Source: an uncultured SAR116 cluster alpha proteobacterium
Lineage (GTDB): Bacteria > Pseudomonadota > Alphaproteobacteria > Puniceispirillales > Marisalimonadaceae
Direction: 5' to 3'
Length of the DNA stretch: 64,000 nucleotides
Assembly (NCBI GenBank): GCA_902530325.1
Contig: CACAAB010000003.1
Span: 1 to 64,000 of the forward strand
In this document: positions 1 through 7,857 of the stretch, in pieces
Position numbering within the stretch: the first letter of the stretch is position 1
Layout of the letters: each line of letters opens with the position of its first letter
The notes under the pieces: generated by a model
Seen by the model: only the letters and a program-made list of their open reading frames with translations
The model's database searches: none
What the model was told of the DNA's origin: nothing
Program-made: the position numbers and the translations under genes

Positions 1-655
1 CAATTGTAGATCTACTAAGATTAAGAATATAAACTATAGTAGAAGAAATGTCTTTTATACTGATAGCGTTTTGTTCATCATTTCCTGGCTCAAAGTTTAA
101 GTTTTTAAAAAAGTCAGTTCTAACCATACCTGGATTTATTAAGCTGACTCTTATATTTTTGTTTGCGATATCTTTACTTAGAGCCTCAGAAAAGCCTTTT
201 AATCCAAATTTTGTAGTACAGTAAAGACTGCCATTTTTTGCACCTAACAGCCCTGCTTCAGATCCTATAAAAATAATGTCTCCCATTTTAATTCTTTTTA
301 AATGAGGTAATAAAAGTTTTGTTATAACCAAATGTGAAGTTAAATTCGTATCAATGAAATTATTGATCTGCAATGTAGAAAAATTTTCAAGAGGCCCAAA
401 ATCACCATAACCTGCATTACTTATAAGGCTATTAATTTCAGGATGACTTTTTAAAATTTGTTTCATAAGTATTTCTAATTTCTTATGATCACTTAAATCA
501 CAATTATATGTTATATAATTTTTATTTTCTATTTTGCATCTATCATGATTTCTAGCTATTCCAATTACCTTTGCTTCTAATTCAAGGAGTTTTGAGGTTA
601 TTTCATAACCTATTCCACTTGAACTTCCAGTAACAAGAACGCATTTATCTCTCAT
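1..655 (-). CDS. SDR family oxidoreductase, 3' end cut by window edge
   Basis: Short-chain dehydrogenase/reductase. Reading from the ATG at 655 the protein shows the Rossmann glycine motif TGSSSGIG at residues 9-16, the NAG motif (SNAGYG), a serine in IFIGSEAG and the catalytic pair YCTTK, so the NAD(P)-binding core and active site are intact. About 218 residues are visible without a stop; families of this type are about 230-260 residues, so only the C-terminal tip is missing. The substrate cannot be told. It is the last visible gene of a minus-strand cluster and starts 18 bp after the radical SAM gene, so co-transcription is likely. Confident for family, not for function. Confidence 0.85.
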   Translation of the reverse strand, partial: MRDKCVLVTGSSSGIGYEITSKLLELEAKVIGIARNHDRCKIENKNYITYNCDLSDHKKLEILMKQILKSHPEINSLISNAGYGDFGPLENFSTLQINNFIDTNLTSHLVITKLLLPHLKRIKMGDIIFIGSEAGLLGAKNGSLYCTTKFGLKGFSEALSKDIANKNIRVSLINPGMVRTDFFKNLNFEPGNDEQNAISIKDISSTIVYILNLSRSTI

Positions 656-673
656 AAATAATCACCCATCGAT

Positions 674-1666
674 TTAGATAGAACATTTAAATATCTGATC
701 TTTATTTATATACTTTAATGACAAATTTTTACAAAATGAAGTCATTTCTTCTTCTATCTCGACGTCATATGATATCGTTTTATTATTAAGAGATAGTGGA
801 CTAGCAAATAATGCTTCATTTGGATAAAGTTTAAAAATATCTTTAAACATTCTCTTAGGAAATCTTAATGAGCCAAAGCTTACAGAATGTAAACAATTAA
901 GAGAAATATTATTGTAAATATTATCTAAGAGTTCTTTATACAATTCTTTCCAATTTTCACCATGTATCAATGGATCAAACCTTAAACCTATCTTCCATCC
1001 TTTTGAGGCTAATTCAGAAATAACGCGAATACGTTTTGAAATCGAAGGTGTTTTGTGATCTAACGAATTCGACATTAATTCTGGCATTAGACTGTAGGCT
1101 AAAATAACATTTCGCATTGGTTTTATTGATAAAAATGGTTCTTTTTGAATGCTTTTTGTTCTAAATTCTATTTCAGTTTGACGGTGTGTCCTAAATATTG
1201 ATAAAATGTGTTTTGCAAATCCTGTAATATTCTCAAGTGCAAGTGAATCACAATCATAACCAGAAAAAAAAGTTAATTTTGAATTTATATTCTTTTCTAT
1301 AGTTTTTTTAATTGCAATATCAAAATCTTCAAAGTTGACAAAAATCACATAATTAGCTGAAGAATACATTCCTTGTAAAAAGCAATATCTACAATCATAA
1401 ATACAATTATACATGTGTGAAAAATAAAAATTTTTTGACGAGCCTATCCCAAATCCTTCAGGTGCTGGTAATACAAAACCATCTTTTTTTTGAGCAAGGA
1501 TCAAACAAGGATTAGCTTTTTGAATTCTAAAATTTTGATTTCTTTTATTAAATATTTCTCCATAATTATTTATTAATATAATTCGAGATTTTTTAAATTT
1601 ATTTAAAATAAATTTTGTTCTTGAATGGTTTTTAATTGCCTCTTCAACATATATTGTTTCAATCAA
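674..1666 (-). CDS. Spore photoproduct lyase-like radical SAM protein
   Basis: Radical SAM enzyme of the spore photoproduct lyase (SplB/SPL) family, 330 residues. The [4Fe-4S]/SAM motif C-x3-C-x2-C is at C88, C92 and C95 (in NCIYDCRYC). A further cysteine at 139 (GYDCDSLAL) sits about where the hydrogen-donor cysteine of Bacillus SPL falls, which supports a lyase-type reaction; that alignment is by eye. SPL reverses a UV-induced thymine dimer in spores, but this is not a spore former, so the substrate may be another DNA lesion. The start overlaps the end of the upstream nucleosidase-like gene by 4 bp, indicating translational coupling. Family call good, substrate unknown. Confidence 0.8.
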   Translation of the reverse strand: MIETIYVEEAIKNHSRTKFILNKFKKSRIILINNYGEIFNKRNQNFRIQKANPCLILAQKKDGFVLPAPEGFGIGSSKNFYFSHMYNCIYDCRYCFLQGMYSSANYVIFVNFEDFDIAIKKTIEKNINSKLTFFSGYDCDSLALENITGFAKHILSIFRTHRQTEIEFRTKSIQKEPFLSIKPMRNVILAYSLMPELMSNSLDHKTPSISKRIRVISELASKGWKIGLRFDPLIHGENWKELYKELLDNIYNNISLNCLHSVSFGSLRFPKRMFKDIFKLYPNEALFASPLSLNNKTISYDVEIEEEMTSFCKNLSLKYINKDQIFKCSI

Positions 1667-2514
1667 AATTTACTCCAATTTACTAAATTTTTTTTAATCT
1701 TCAAATTTAACACATTAATAACAGAATTAGATGTTTCACAATTTTTAATAGTTTTCTCTATATCTTTTTTATTACAGAAAATTTCAATACGCCTGAGTAA
1801 AGTCTCAAGTCTAAAAGATTGTGTTGTAGAAAAATGCCATTTTGATTTAATTTCATTAAATAATTTAGACTTATGAATTATTTGAAATTCTTCCTCAGAT
1901 AGTTTCTCATAATAGGAAACCACTTCAACAATCTTACAGAGATTTACTTTTATTAAATTACTTATTTTTGAGTTATTTATTTCTGTAATATCATTTTTTG
2001 GGCCATCAGATATTATCTTCATTAAACAAATAAATTCTTTTGACGTTAACTTACTAGCAATATCAAAAAAAGCACTTCCTTCCATATCAATCAACTCATG
2101 AAATGAATAATCTGATATAGGAATATCAGATGTAAATAAATGCATTTTTGGCAAAGTTGCCTTTGGCATTGTTGATGGATATGTACTTTTTTTTCCCTTA
2201 TATGTTGAAATTTTATCTACTAAATATAAGTCTCCATAATTACCCTTATCGGATCCAGCAATTCCTATATTTATCCATGATGTATATTTTGATGCATTGC
2301 TATATGAATAAAGATAAGCAGTTGAAGCTGCTGCGTTATGTCGACCAATTCCAGATATAATCAACCAATGTGTATCTTCTTCATTCTTAAAAATTGGGTA
2401 AATAGTTTTTTCATTAACTGCTTTTAGTTTAAAATGATCTAAAATTATTTTAGCTTCGTCCTTTAAAGCCACAACCCATCTAATGGAAGTTTTTTTTATT
2501 TTAAAATTATTCAT
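1663..2514 (-). CDS. MTA/SAH nucleosidase-like protein (PNP/UDP phosphorylase superfamily)
   Basis: Nucleoside phosphorylase/nucleosidase superfamily protein, 283 residues. The order of motifs matches MTA/SAH nucleosidase (Pfs): a glutamate in ALKDE (E19), the glycine-rich SGIG (54-57), NIGIAG (82-87), the ribose-binding DMEGSAF (143-149, E145) and the catalytic aspartate in SDGP (D170). It is about 50 residues longer than typical Pfs, with a lysine-rich C-terminal tail of unclear role. It would release adenine or another base from a nucleoside. It overlaps the glycosyltransferase gene upstream by 8 bp and the radical SAM gene downstream by 4 bp. Futalosine hydrolase-like or PNP-like activity cannot be excluded. 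Confidence 0.7.
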   Translation of the reverse strand: MNNFKIKKTSIRWVVALKDEAKIILDHFKLKAVNEKTIYPIFKNEEDTHWLIISGIGRHNAAASTAYLYSYSNASKYTSWINIGIAGSDKGNYGDLYLVDKISTYKGKKSTYPSTMPKATLPKMHLFTSDIPISDYSFHELIDMEGSAFFDIASKLTSKEFICLMKIISDGPKNDITEINNSKISNLIKVNLCKIVEVVSYYEKLSEEEFQIIHKSKLFNEIKSKWHFSTTQSFRLETLLRRIEIFCNKKDIEKTIKNCETSNSVINVLNLKIKKNLVNWSKF

Positions 2515-3409
2515 TTTTTAATTTATCTAACACAAATGACCAGTAATTCAATTTATCTTTATATTTTCTGTAGATATCTTCATTATCTCTTTTTTTTGCA
2601 CCATTTGATATTATGGACAATTTTTTAATTAATATATTTAAAACACTTTTTTTTTGCTCTATTGTAAACCAATTATTTTTTATATTTTTTTCTAGAGATT
2701 TAATTCTAAATCTATCCATTCCCCAATGTTTTTTTGAGAGTTGATCATCATGTCCTCCATATTTGATTACTAATGGATTATCTAAAAAACCAACCTCTTC
2801 TTTTGCTGTTATTCTTATCCACATATCATAATCTTCACAAACTTCTAAACCTTCATCAAAAAAACCATAATCATCAAAAACTTTTTTTTTCATAAAAGCA
2901 CTACTTGGAGAAATACAACAAAATTCAAGAGACTTTTGAAAAATATCTCCTCCTGATTTTTCATGTTTTTTTAGCTGATTTTGAAATTTGTCATTTTTAT
3001 ACCAAATCTCATTCGTATGAATAAGCCTATAATTTTTGTTGATGTTATTTGTAAAAAAAAGTTGTTTTTCTAATTTTTGTGGTTTCCAAGCATCATCAGA
3101 ATCTAAAAAAGCAATCCATGTTGATTGACAATTTTTTATCCCTACGTTTCTTGCAATACTTACCCCTTTTCTCTTTTCATAAATATATTCTATTTCGGGA
3201 AACAATGAGGATATAATGTCATATGTATTATCTGTTGAAGCATTATCAACAACAATAATTTGTCTTACACAAATAGTTTGGTTTAAGACAGAACTTATAG
3301 CTCTTTTTAACAACTCGCATCTGTTATGTGTAGGTATTATAACAGATATATCCGCAACATTTAGAGTATTTGACATTAATAAGTTATTTGTTTTAAGGCC
3401 TTTTATCAA
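2507..3409 (-). CDS. Family 2 glycosyltransferase
   Basis: GT-A fold glycosyltransferase family 2, 300 residues. It opens with the nucleotide-binding segment SVIIPTHNR, continues with VVDNASTDNT and carries the metal-binding DxD motif in FLDSDDAW, followed by the conserved acceptor-region segment CEDYDMWIR. It has no membrane anchor, so it is probably a cytosolic or peripheral enzyme adding a sugar to a cell-surface glycan or lipid. The start is uncertain: the long form begins at 3409 inside the upstream gene, while an internal ATG at 3376 gives a start closer to the catalytic domain, as in most relatives. The end overlaps the next gene by 8 bp. Donor and acceptor are unknown. Confidence 0.85.
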   Translation of the reverse strand: MIKGLKTNNLLMSNTLNVADISVIIPTHNRCELLKRAISSVLNQTICVRQIIVVDNASTDNTYDIISSLFPEIEYIYEKRKGVSIARNVGIKNCQSTWIAFLDSDDAWKPQKLEKQLFFTNNINKNYRLIHTNEIWYKNDKFQNQLKKHEKSGGDIFQKSLEFCCISPSSAFMKKKVFDDYGFFDEGLEVCEDYDMWIRITAKEEVGFLDNPLVIKYGGHDDQLSKKHWGMDRFRIKSLEKNIKNNWFTIEQKKSVLNILIKKLSIISNGAKKRDNEDIYRKYKDKLNYWSFVLDKLKNE

Positions 3410-3794
3410 AACATTTTAAATTATCGTCTATATGATGATATTTTTGTTTATCAATTAAAAAAATTGCTATCTTAGGATCAAAAATTGATGGGTCATCAAA
3501 TGTACCAACTTTCAAAATAATTGATTCTGGTCTCATTGGATTTCTTGTTCCAATTGCCGTTCCACATTTATCACAAAAAAGTCTAGTAACAGCGTTTTCT
3601 AAGTCAGTTCTTTTAAATTCTTTAGGTTTTCCTCTTACAAATTTAAATCCTTCAAGTGGCATTATCATAATAACGTTAGGATTGCCACCAGTTATATATT
3701 GGCATTCTCTACAATGACATTGTATAGAAGCTTGAACTTGTCCTTTGGATTCATATCGTATCTCGCTACAGTAGCATCCTCCTTTTATATTCAT
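3393..3794 (-). CDS. GFA-family zinc protein (CENP-V/GFA fold)
   Basis: Member of the GFA/CENP-V family (glutathione-dependent formaldehyde-activating enzyme-like), 133 residues, close to the usual family length. The zinc ligands are visible as GGCYC near the N terminus, then QCHCRECQ, then FCDKCGTAIGT, matching the CxC / CxxC / CxxC pattern. Start supported by a strong AGGAGG Shine-Dalgarno about 8 nt before the ATG at 3794. Most members are not proven formaldehyde enzymes, so I do not infer that activity. It is the first gene of the minus-strand cluster and overlaps the glycosyltransferase reading frame by 17 bp if the long start of that gene is used. Confidence 0.85.
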   Translation of the reverse strand: MNIKGGCYCSEIRYESKGQVQASIQCHCRECQYITGGNPNVIMIMPLEGFKFVRGKPKEFKRTDLENAVTRLFCDKCGTAIGTRNPMRPESIILKVGTFDDPSIFDPKIAIFLIDKQKYHHIDDNLKCFDKRP

Positions 3795-3829
3795 AATAAC
3801 TAACCTCCTAACTTATTATCTTCTCAAAA

Positions 3830-4150
3830 CTATAATTTTCTAACTTCTAAAACTTCAATTGATTCTCTATAATACTTTATTTTTGGATCATTATAATCAT
3901 GGGGTAATTTTGTTAGCTTTTCAATTGGTAATGTATCGACCCAAAGTAAAAAGTTAATTTCAACATTTGCAACATTATTAAAAGGTAATTTATTTTCAAT
4001 TTCGAGTTCATCGCTAAAAACTATATTATCTTCTTTAATTTCTCTAAATGACCCTTTGTTTGGATCATGACCGTAAAATGTAACCTCAAATCTTACGTTC
4101 CAATCATTTCTATTTGATTGTTGCACTTCAGAACAATTTTTAGCTTTCAA
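3830..4150 (-). CDS. Hypothetical protein
   Basis: I do not recognise this protein. It is at most 106 residues from a TTG start that lies within the end of the upstream gene; a GTG eight codons later (4126) is another possible start. The composition is soluble, mixed alpha/beta, with two tryptophans and many charged residues and no signal peptide or membrane segment. It follows the 74-residue hypothetical gene with overlap, and ends 35 bp before the GFA gene, so the two small genes probably form one transcript. Conservation of the pair would be needed to confirm it as a real gene. Confidence 0.5.
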   Translation of the reverse strand: MKAKNCSEVQQSNRNDWNVRFEVTFYGHDPNKGSFREIKEDNIVFSDELEIENKLPFNNVANVEINFLLWVDTLPIEKLTKLPHDYNDPKIKYYRESIEVLEVRKL

Positions 4151-4364
4151 CTTTTAATTTTTGTTTTTTTTCATTGGCCCTTGCTAAAGCTGGAGCTGGT
4201 ATCTCCTCTGTAATTTCAGCTTTATGACAAGTTAAAAGGTTCATAACCTCTTCTGCTTTTTCCCTTCTACTCCATGTATGTACTACATGATCTTCTAAGT
4301 CTTTATAAAGAAACCAATCCTTCTCACTTTTAGACAACCAAACTTTTATTGCATAAACTGACAT
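4140..4364 (-). CDS. Small hypothetical protein
   Basis: Unrecognised protein of 74 residues. I chose the ATG at 4364 because GGAG lies six bases upstream; a TTG four codons earlier would overlap that ribosome site. The protein starts MSVYAIKVWLSKSEKDW and ends in a lysine-rich, charged tail; there is no signal peptide or membrane segment. It contains one cysteine and one histidine close together (TCHKAE). It is the first of two overlapping small genes just outside the left end of the integrated island, so its promoter lies in the 4365-4586 gap. Confidence 0.55.
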   Translation of the reverse strand: MSVYAIKVWLSKSEKDWFLYKDLEDHVVHTWSRREKAEEVMNLLTCHKAEITEEIPAPALARANEKKQKLKVES

Positions 4365-4586
4365 GATGAACTCCAAAGTTTAAATTTACTTCACGAAAAT
4401 AATACGTCATTAAAAATGATTTATGTAGTATTATATGAAGTTTTACTGACTATTGAATTTTTAGAATATCTATTAGTACATAATTAATATTTAGCTTAAA
4501 TAATAAGGTTTAACTATTTGTATAACTTACATTATTAATTTACAAATCATTATACAATTGTTTTATATGTTCAAATCAATGATTTG

Positions 4587-4646
4587 ATTGGTAGCGGAGG
4601 AGGGACTTGAACCCCCGACACCCGGATTATGATTCCGGTGCTCTAA
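4587..4646. repeat. Left attachment repeat: displaced 3' fragment of tRNA-Met
   Basis: Sixty bases identical to 20598-20657. They cover the CCA end, acceptor 3' strand, T arm, variable loop and anticodon stem-loop of tRNA-Met on the minus strand, but the identity stops just before the D arm and the sequence that follows (acttataac) does not rebuild a tRNA. It is therefore the original chromosomal tRNA 3' end pushed away by integration, not a second tRNA gene. The matched repeat defines the crossover region, which includes the anticodon stem-loop. Confidence 0.92.
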
Positions 4647-4698
4647 ACTTATAACTCTCTGTTTAATAACAATATTTTTACTAATGTAAATTAGCTGC

Positions 4699-4714
4699 CA
4701 CATCTCCGTCACAA
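4699..4714. repeat. 16-bp end-proximal direct repeat, left copy
   Basis: CACATCTCCGTCACAA occurs here, 52 bp inside the left attachment repeat, and again at 20506-20521, 76 bp inside the right one, in the same orientation. A repeat near both ends of an integrative element fits an arm-type integrase or excisionase binding site, but this role is inferred from position alone. Confidence 0.5.
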
Positions 4715-4720
4715 CGGAGG
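4704..4720 (+). promoter_or_regulatory. Hairpin over the integrase ribosome-binding site
   Basis: The six-base arms CTCCGT (4704-4709) and ACGGAG (4714-4719) pair perfectly around a CACA loop. The right arm contains most of the GGAGG Shine-Dalgarno (4716-4720) for the GTG start at 4728. Folding would hide the ribosome site, so the integrase may be translated only when the hairpin is open. That effect is inferred; the pairing itself is seen. The left arm also belongs to a 16-bp sequence repeated near the other end of the island. Confidence 0.5.
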
Positions 4721-4727
4721 GAAAATA

Positions 4728-5683
4728 GTGGCTAGTTTTCGTAAAAGAAATAACTTATGGCAAGCACAAGTAAGAAGCAAATACATAGGTTCTATATCTA
4801 AATCATTTCATAGTAAATCAGATGCTCAAAAATGGGCGAAAGAACAAGAAGTCTTGATGCAGTGTGGTCAATGGTCAAGGAGCAAAGAACAAACATTCAC
4901 TCTTCATTCTCTCATAACAAAATATAAAAATGAAATTACACCAAAGAAAAGAGGGTTCATTTCAGAGGATCAAAGGTTAAGAAGGTTACTTAAAGAAAAA
5001 GACCTTATGAGGATTCCTCTAGAAAGACTCCACCCCCCTATTCTGGCTGCTTTTAGAGACAGAAGACTTAAGGATGGAGTTCGAGCTTGTCAGTATGATC
5101 TAGTTTTGATCAGACATGCTTGGAACATTGCATGCATAGAATGGGGTTGGGACTTAGGTGATAATCCAGTTGAAAAGATTAGATTACCCAAAAATAATCC
5201 TCCAAGAGAAAGGAGACTAAAACCTGGTGAATATGAAAGATTAAAGAAAGCATCTTCTGAAACAAAGGTTTGGTATCTATGGCCCATTATTGATTTTGCT
5301 ATTGAAACAGGAATGAGACGAAGTGAGATCTTAGGTATGAAGTGGGAACATATTGGAATTGATAATCAAAGAGTCTTATTGCCATTAACAAAAAACGGTA
5401 GTTCAAGATGGGTTCCTTTATCTGATAAAGCTATAAAGGTATTAGACCAAATTCCACGGACCACGGACCATGTGTTCCCAATTACTGATGTGGCTTTAAG
5501 ACAATCATGGGAAAGACTTCGCAATAGAGCTAACTAATTGACTTTACCTTTCATGATCTGAGACATGAGGCAATATCTAGAATGTTTGAAAAAGGATTAA
5601 ATGTTCCAGAAGTAGCATCCATCAGTGGTCACAAGACAGCTAGTCAGTTGTTTAGGTATGTTCAAGTTAATGCTGGATTATGA
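4728..5683 (+). pseudogene. Tyrosine recombinase/integrase, broken by a one-base frameshift
   Basis: Phage-type tyrosine integrase that would insert the island at tRNA-Met. The first frame runs from a GTG with a strong GGAGG site to a TAA at 5535-5537 and contains the DNA-binding N terminus and the first catalytic arginine (ETGMRRSEIL). The rest of the catalytic domain continues in another frame from about 5540 to the TGA at 5683: HDLRHEA (H-x-x-R), SGHKTA and the nucleophile tyrosine in LFRYVQV. Restoring one T near 5535 (aac-tta-att-gac) joins the two parts into an uninterrupted protein of about 318 residues. Either the gene is inactive and the island is stuck, or the sequence has a base error. 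Confidence 0.88.
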
Positions 5684-5793
5684 GCCTGGCTTTTCCCTGG
5701 AGTTCCAGCAATTTTTAATTGTGCTTTGTTTAGTGGTTAGCACGTATCCATAATTACTACCAAATTAGTTAATAAAACAATCTGTTAGTTATA

Positions 5794-6714
5794 CTAATTA
5801 AGCGCTGAGCATTCGTATTTAAAATCTTCTAATTTAAGGTCTTTACAGCTATCACCAACTCTTATTTCATCAAATAAAACAACTATATTACCTAAATCTT
5901 TACCATCATTATTTTGTGTCCCAAACATTGAGCCTGTATTATATATACCAAAATGCAAAGGATCTCGTTTTGCTACTAGTTGTCTAGTAATACCTTTATA
6001 ATTAAATTGTTTTTTTCCATTAACCCATATATTAAAAGATCCATTCATGCTTTTTGACAAATTTGCTTTAATAATAACATCATGCCATTTGTCAAATAGA
6101 TTATCTCTTTCAATAATCACTTTCTGTTCCGGTGGAAAAGTTATTTGATTTTGGATCAATAATCCAGAATTTTTGGTAAATTTTATCATCCATGACGGTG
6201 CTGATTTTCCAGAATGAATTTGCCAAATACTTGTCTTAACTCCTTTTTTTTGTTCAATGGATGATGGGATTTTAAAACTATAGAAATGCCAGAAAGTTTT
6301 ATCTATTTTAGGCTCATTTTTCCATAAACTCTTTAGCTCTGCTCTATTTCTACCTTTTTTACAGTCGTTCCAACCTGACTTACCAACAGTTGCTGTACAA
6401 TGACCTTCTCTTGTTTCAAACCTCAAATAAAATTTACCAAATCTAGACTCCTGTCCTGGATCTTTTATGATCCTAATATTCCAATCTTTTAAATTTCTCC
6501 TAAGATTAGTTTCCCATTTATGACCAAATCCTAGATCATCTCCTAAAGTCTTTGATGATAAATTTAGGTGTTTCTCGTTAAATTTACTATTATGTTCAAA
6601 AATTAGACTTGTTGTTTTTTTTTCTTTTGAGCAATTAAAATTACATTTTGCATAACTAGAATAAGATACCGAAATAAAAATAATAATATGTAACAAATTC
6701 AGTAAAAGTTTCAT
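5794..6714 (-). CDS. Secreted polysaccharide lyase (heparin lyase I-like fold)
   Basis: Exported protein of 306 residues with a clear signal peptide (residues 1-22, hydrophobic core then SYA before KCNF). The mature part resembles the polysaccharide lyase family PF14099 (heparin lyase I-like jelly roll): RFETREG followed by GRNRAEL, an IWQIHSG segment, NIWVNGKKQF and a C-terminal GIYN region, an order typical of alginate/glucuronan-type lyases of this clan. It would cut an acidic polysaccharide in the periplasm or outside the cell, probably algal or bacterial in origin; the substrate is not readable. It is a single gene on the minus strand just inside the integrase, cargo of the island. Confidence 0.68.
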   Translation of the reverse strand: MKLLLNLLHIIIFISVSYSSYAKCNFNCSKEKKTTSLIFEHNSKFNEKHLNLSSKTLGDDLGFGHKWETNLRRNLKDWNIRIIKDPGQESRFGKFYLRFETREGHCTATVGKSGWNDCKKGRNRAELKSLWKNEPKIDKTFWHFYSFKIPSSIEQKKGVKTSIWQIHSGKSAPSWMIKFTKNSGLLIQNQITFPPEQKVIIERDNLFDKWHDVIIKANLSKSMNGSFNIWVNGKKQFNYKGITRQLVAKRDPLHFGIYNTGSMFGTQNNDGKDLGNIVVLFDEIRVGDSCKDLKLEDFKYECSALN

Positions 6715-6722
6715 GCTTAAAC

Positions 6723-6746
6723 TCTTAAATTCTTAAATTCTTAAAT
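6723..6746. repeat. Tandem octamer repeat (3 x TCTTAAAT)
   Basis: Three perfect head-to-tail copies of an 8-bp unit immediately upstream of the polysaccharide lyase start on the minus strand. Short tandem repeats in a promoter region can change copy number by slippage; here that is only a possibility. Confidence 0.6.
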
Positions 6747-6812
6747 TCTCTAATGAAAGCATTATATGCCTTTAAGTCAAGAATATATTCCCAAAAAAAT
6801 CTTATCAATGGA

Positions 6813-6900
6813 TACTGTACCCTTTTCCTAATCAACATTGGTCAATGTTCAGGGGGTGGTCTGCCCATTGACCGTAGTCCATGGAACACTGACCAGGGTT
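6813..6900. repeat. Island repeat A, copy 1 (compound palindrome)
   Basis: About 88 bp, nearly identical to 8721-8809 and partly to 17184-17230. Within it, GGTCAATG pairs with CATTGACC, and TGGTCA-like and TGACCA segments give further pairing, so the element can form a compound hairpin. All three copies that I see are inside the island, so it is an island-borne repeat such as a small non-autonomous element or a recombination relic. Confidence 0.75.
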
Positions 6901-7112
6901 AATTATCTTTTTAAATTTTTAGAAGAATTTTTTATAACTGCTTCTGGTCAGTAATGTTTTTATTTATGACTAATAATTAATTCTAAAATCTTTTTTTTAT
7001 AAACTTAATCCTATTTTGGGAGAGAGCCATTCTCCTTGCCAGTTTTTCCTTGAGAGGTAATAAATATAGGTAACACAGGTAGGGGATTTCATTGGTTTTA
7101 AAAAATGAAAAT

Positions 7113-7178
7113 TGTAGACTAAATTGTAGACTGAAAAACTATTAGTCTATAAAATCTAACTAAATCAGATGATTAAAA
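7113..7178. repeat. Island repeat B, copy 1 (TGTAGACT repeat)
   Basis: Sixty-six bases ending 16 bp before the nicotinamidase start. It begins with TGTAGACT twice, separated by AAAT, and ends CAGATGATTAAAA. The second copy lies after the same gene at 7858-7923, so the nicotinamidase is framed by a direct repeat. Confidence 0.7.
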
Positions 7179-7194
7179 AAAATATGAGGAATTT

Positions 7195-7809
7195 ATGAAC
7201 TTTGAAAAAGATTGTTCTTTAATAATTGTCGACATGCAGAATGATTTCTGTCCTGATGGCTCTTTGGCTGTTAATGAAGGTAATAAAATTATAAAAACAA
7301 TTAACTCTTTGCAAACAATGTTTTCCTCAATTATTTTAACTCAGGACTGGCATCCATTAGACCACTTGTCTTTTGCTTCTAATCAAAACAATAAAATACC
7401 CTATGAAACAGTAGAAATGTCTTATGGAGTTCAAGTTTTGTGGCCTAATCATTGTGTACAAGGAACTTTTGGTGCTGAATTTCACAAAGACCTTGATACA
7501 ACCAAAGCAAATATAATTATTAGAAAGGGATATAGAAAACAAATCGATAGCTATTCAGCTTTTTACGAAAACGACAAAAAGACCATGACAGGATTAGATG
7601 GTTTCTTAAAACAGAATAACATTAAAAAAGTGTATCTTTGTGGTTTAGCACTTGATTTTTGCGTTTATTATTCTGCTATTGATGCTAAAACCTTAGGTTA
7701 TGATACTTATGTAATTCTTGATGCAACAAAAGCAATTGACTTAGATGATTCTAAAAATAAATCCTTAAAAGATATGGAAAGTAAAAACGTAAATTTAATT
7801 CATTTATAA
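7195..7809 (+). CDS. pncA: Nicotinamidase
   Basis: Isochorismatase-fold nicotinamidase, 204 residues, the usual length. The catalytic triad is visible as D13 (VDMQNDF), K111 (IIRKGY) and C156 (LALDFCV); the metal ligands fit D51 and H53 (QDWHP) and H86 (WPNHCVQG). It hydrolyses nicotinamide to nicotinate and ammonia in the NAD salvage pathway. It is a single-gene unit inside the island, framed by the two copies of repeat B and with no NAD-salvage neighbour. Start supported by GAGG seven bases upstream. Pyrazinamide would also be a substrate by family knowledge. Confidence 0.93.
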   Translation: MNFEKDCSLIIVDMQNDFCPDGSLAVNEGNKIIKTINSLQTMFSSIILTQDWHPLDHLSFASNQNNKIPYETVEMSYGVQVLWPNHCVQGTFGAEFHKDLDTTKANIIIRKGYRKQIDSYSAFYENDKKTMTGLDGFLKQNNIKKVYLCGLALDFCVYYSAIDAKTLGYDTYVILDATKAIDLDDSKNKSLKDMESKNVNLIHL

Positions 7810-7857
7810 TTATTAAATTACTTATAAGATTAATTAAAGCTTCAGTTAAACTAAAAG

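Larger units (their letters stand above)
6715..7194. other. Non-coding 480-bp stretch with three kinds of repeat
   Basis: No gene is visible. The stretch starts with three tandem copies of TCTTAAAT (6723-6746) just upstream of the lyase gene, then carries the first copy of the 88-bp compound palindromic repeat (6813-6900), and ends with the first copy of the 66-bp TGTAGACT repeat (7113-7178) directly before the nicotinamidase gene. The lyase and nicotinamidase promoters must both lie here. Confidence 0.6.

Noticed and set aside
674-1666. Evidence of sporulation from the spore photoproduct lyase family
   Set aside because: The rest of the window is Gram-negative alphaproteobacterial, and members of this family occur in non-spore formers.
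4587-4646. A second tRNA-Met gene
   Set aside because: Only the 3' 58 nt of the tRNA are present; the D arm and 5' acceptor strand are missing, so it is an attachment-site remnant.
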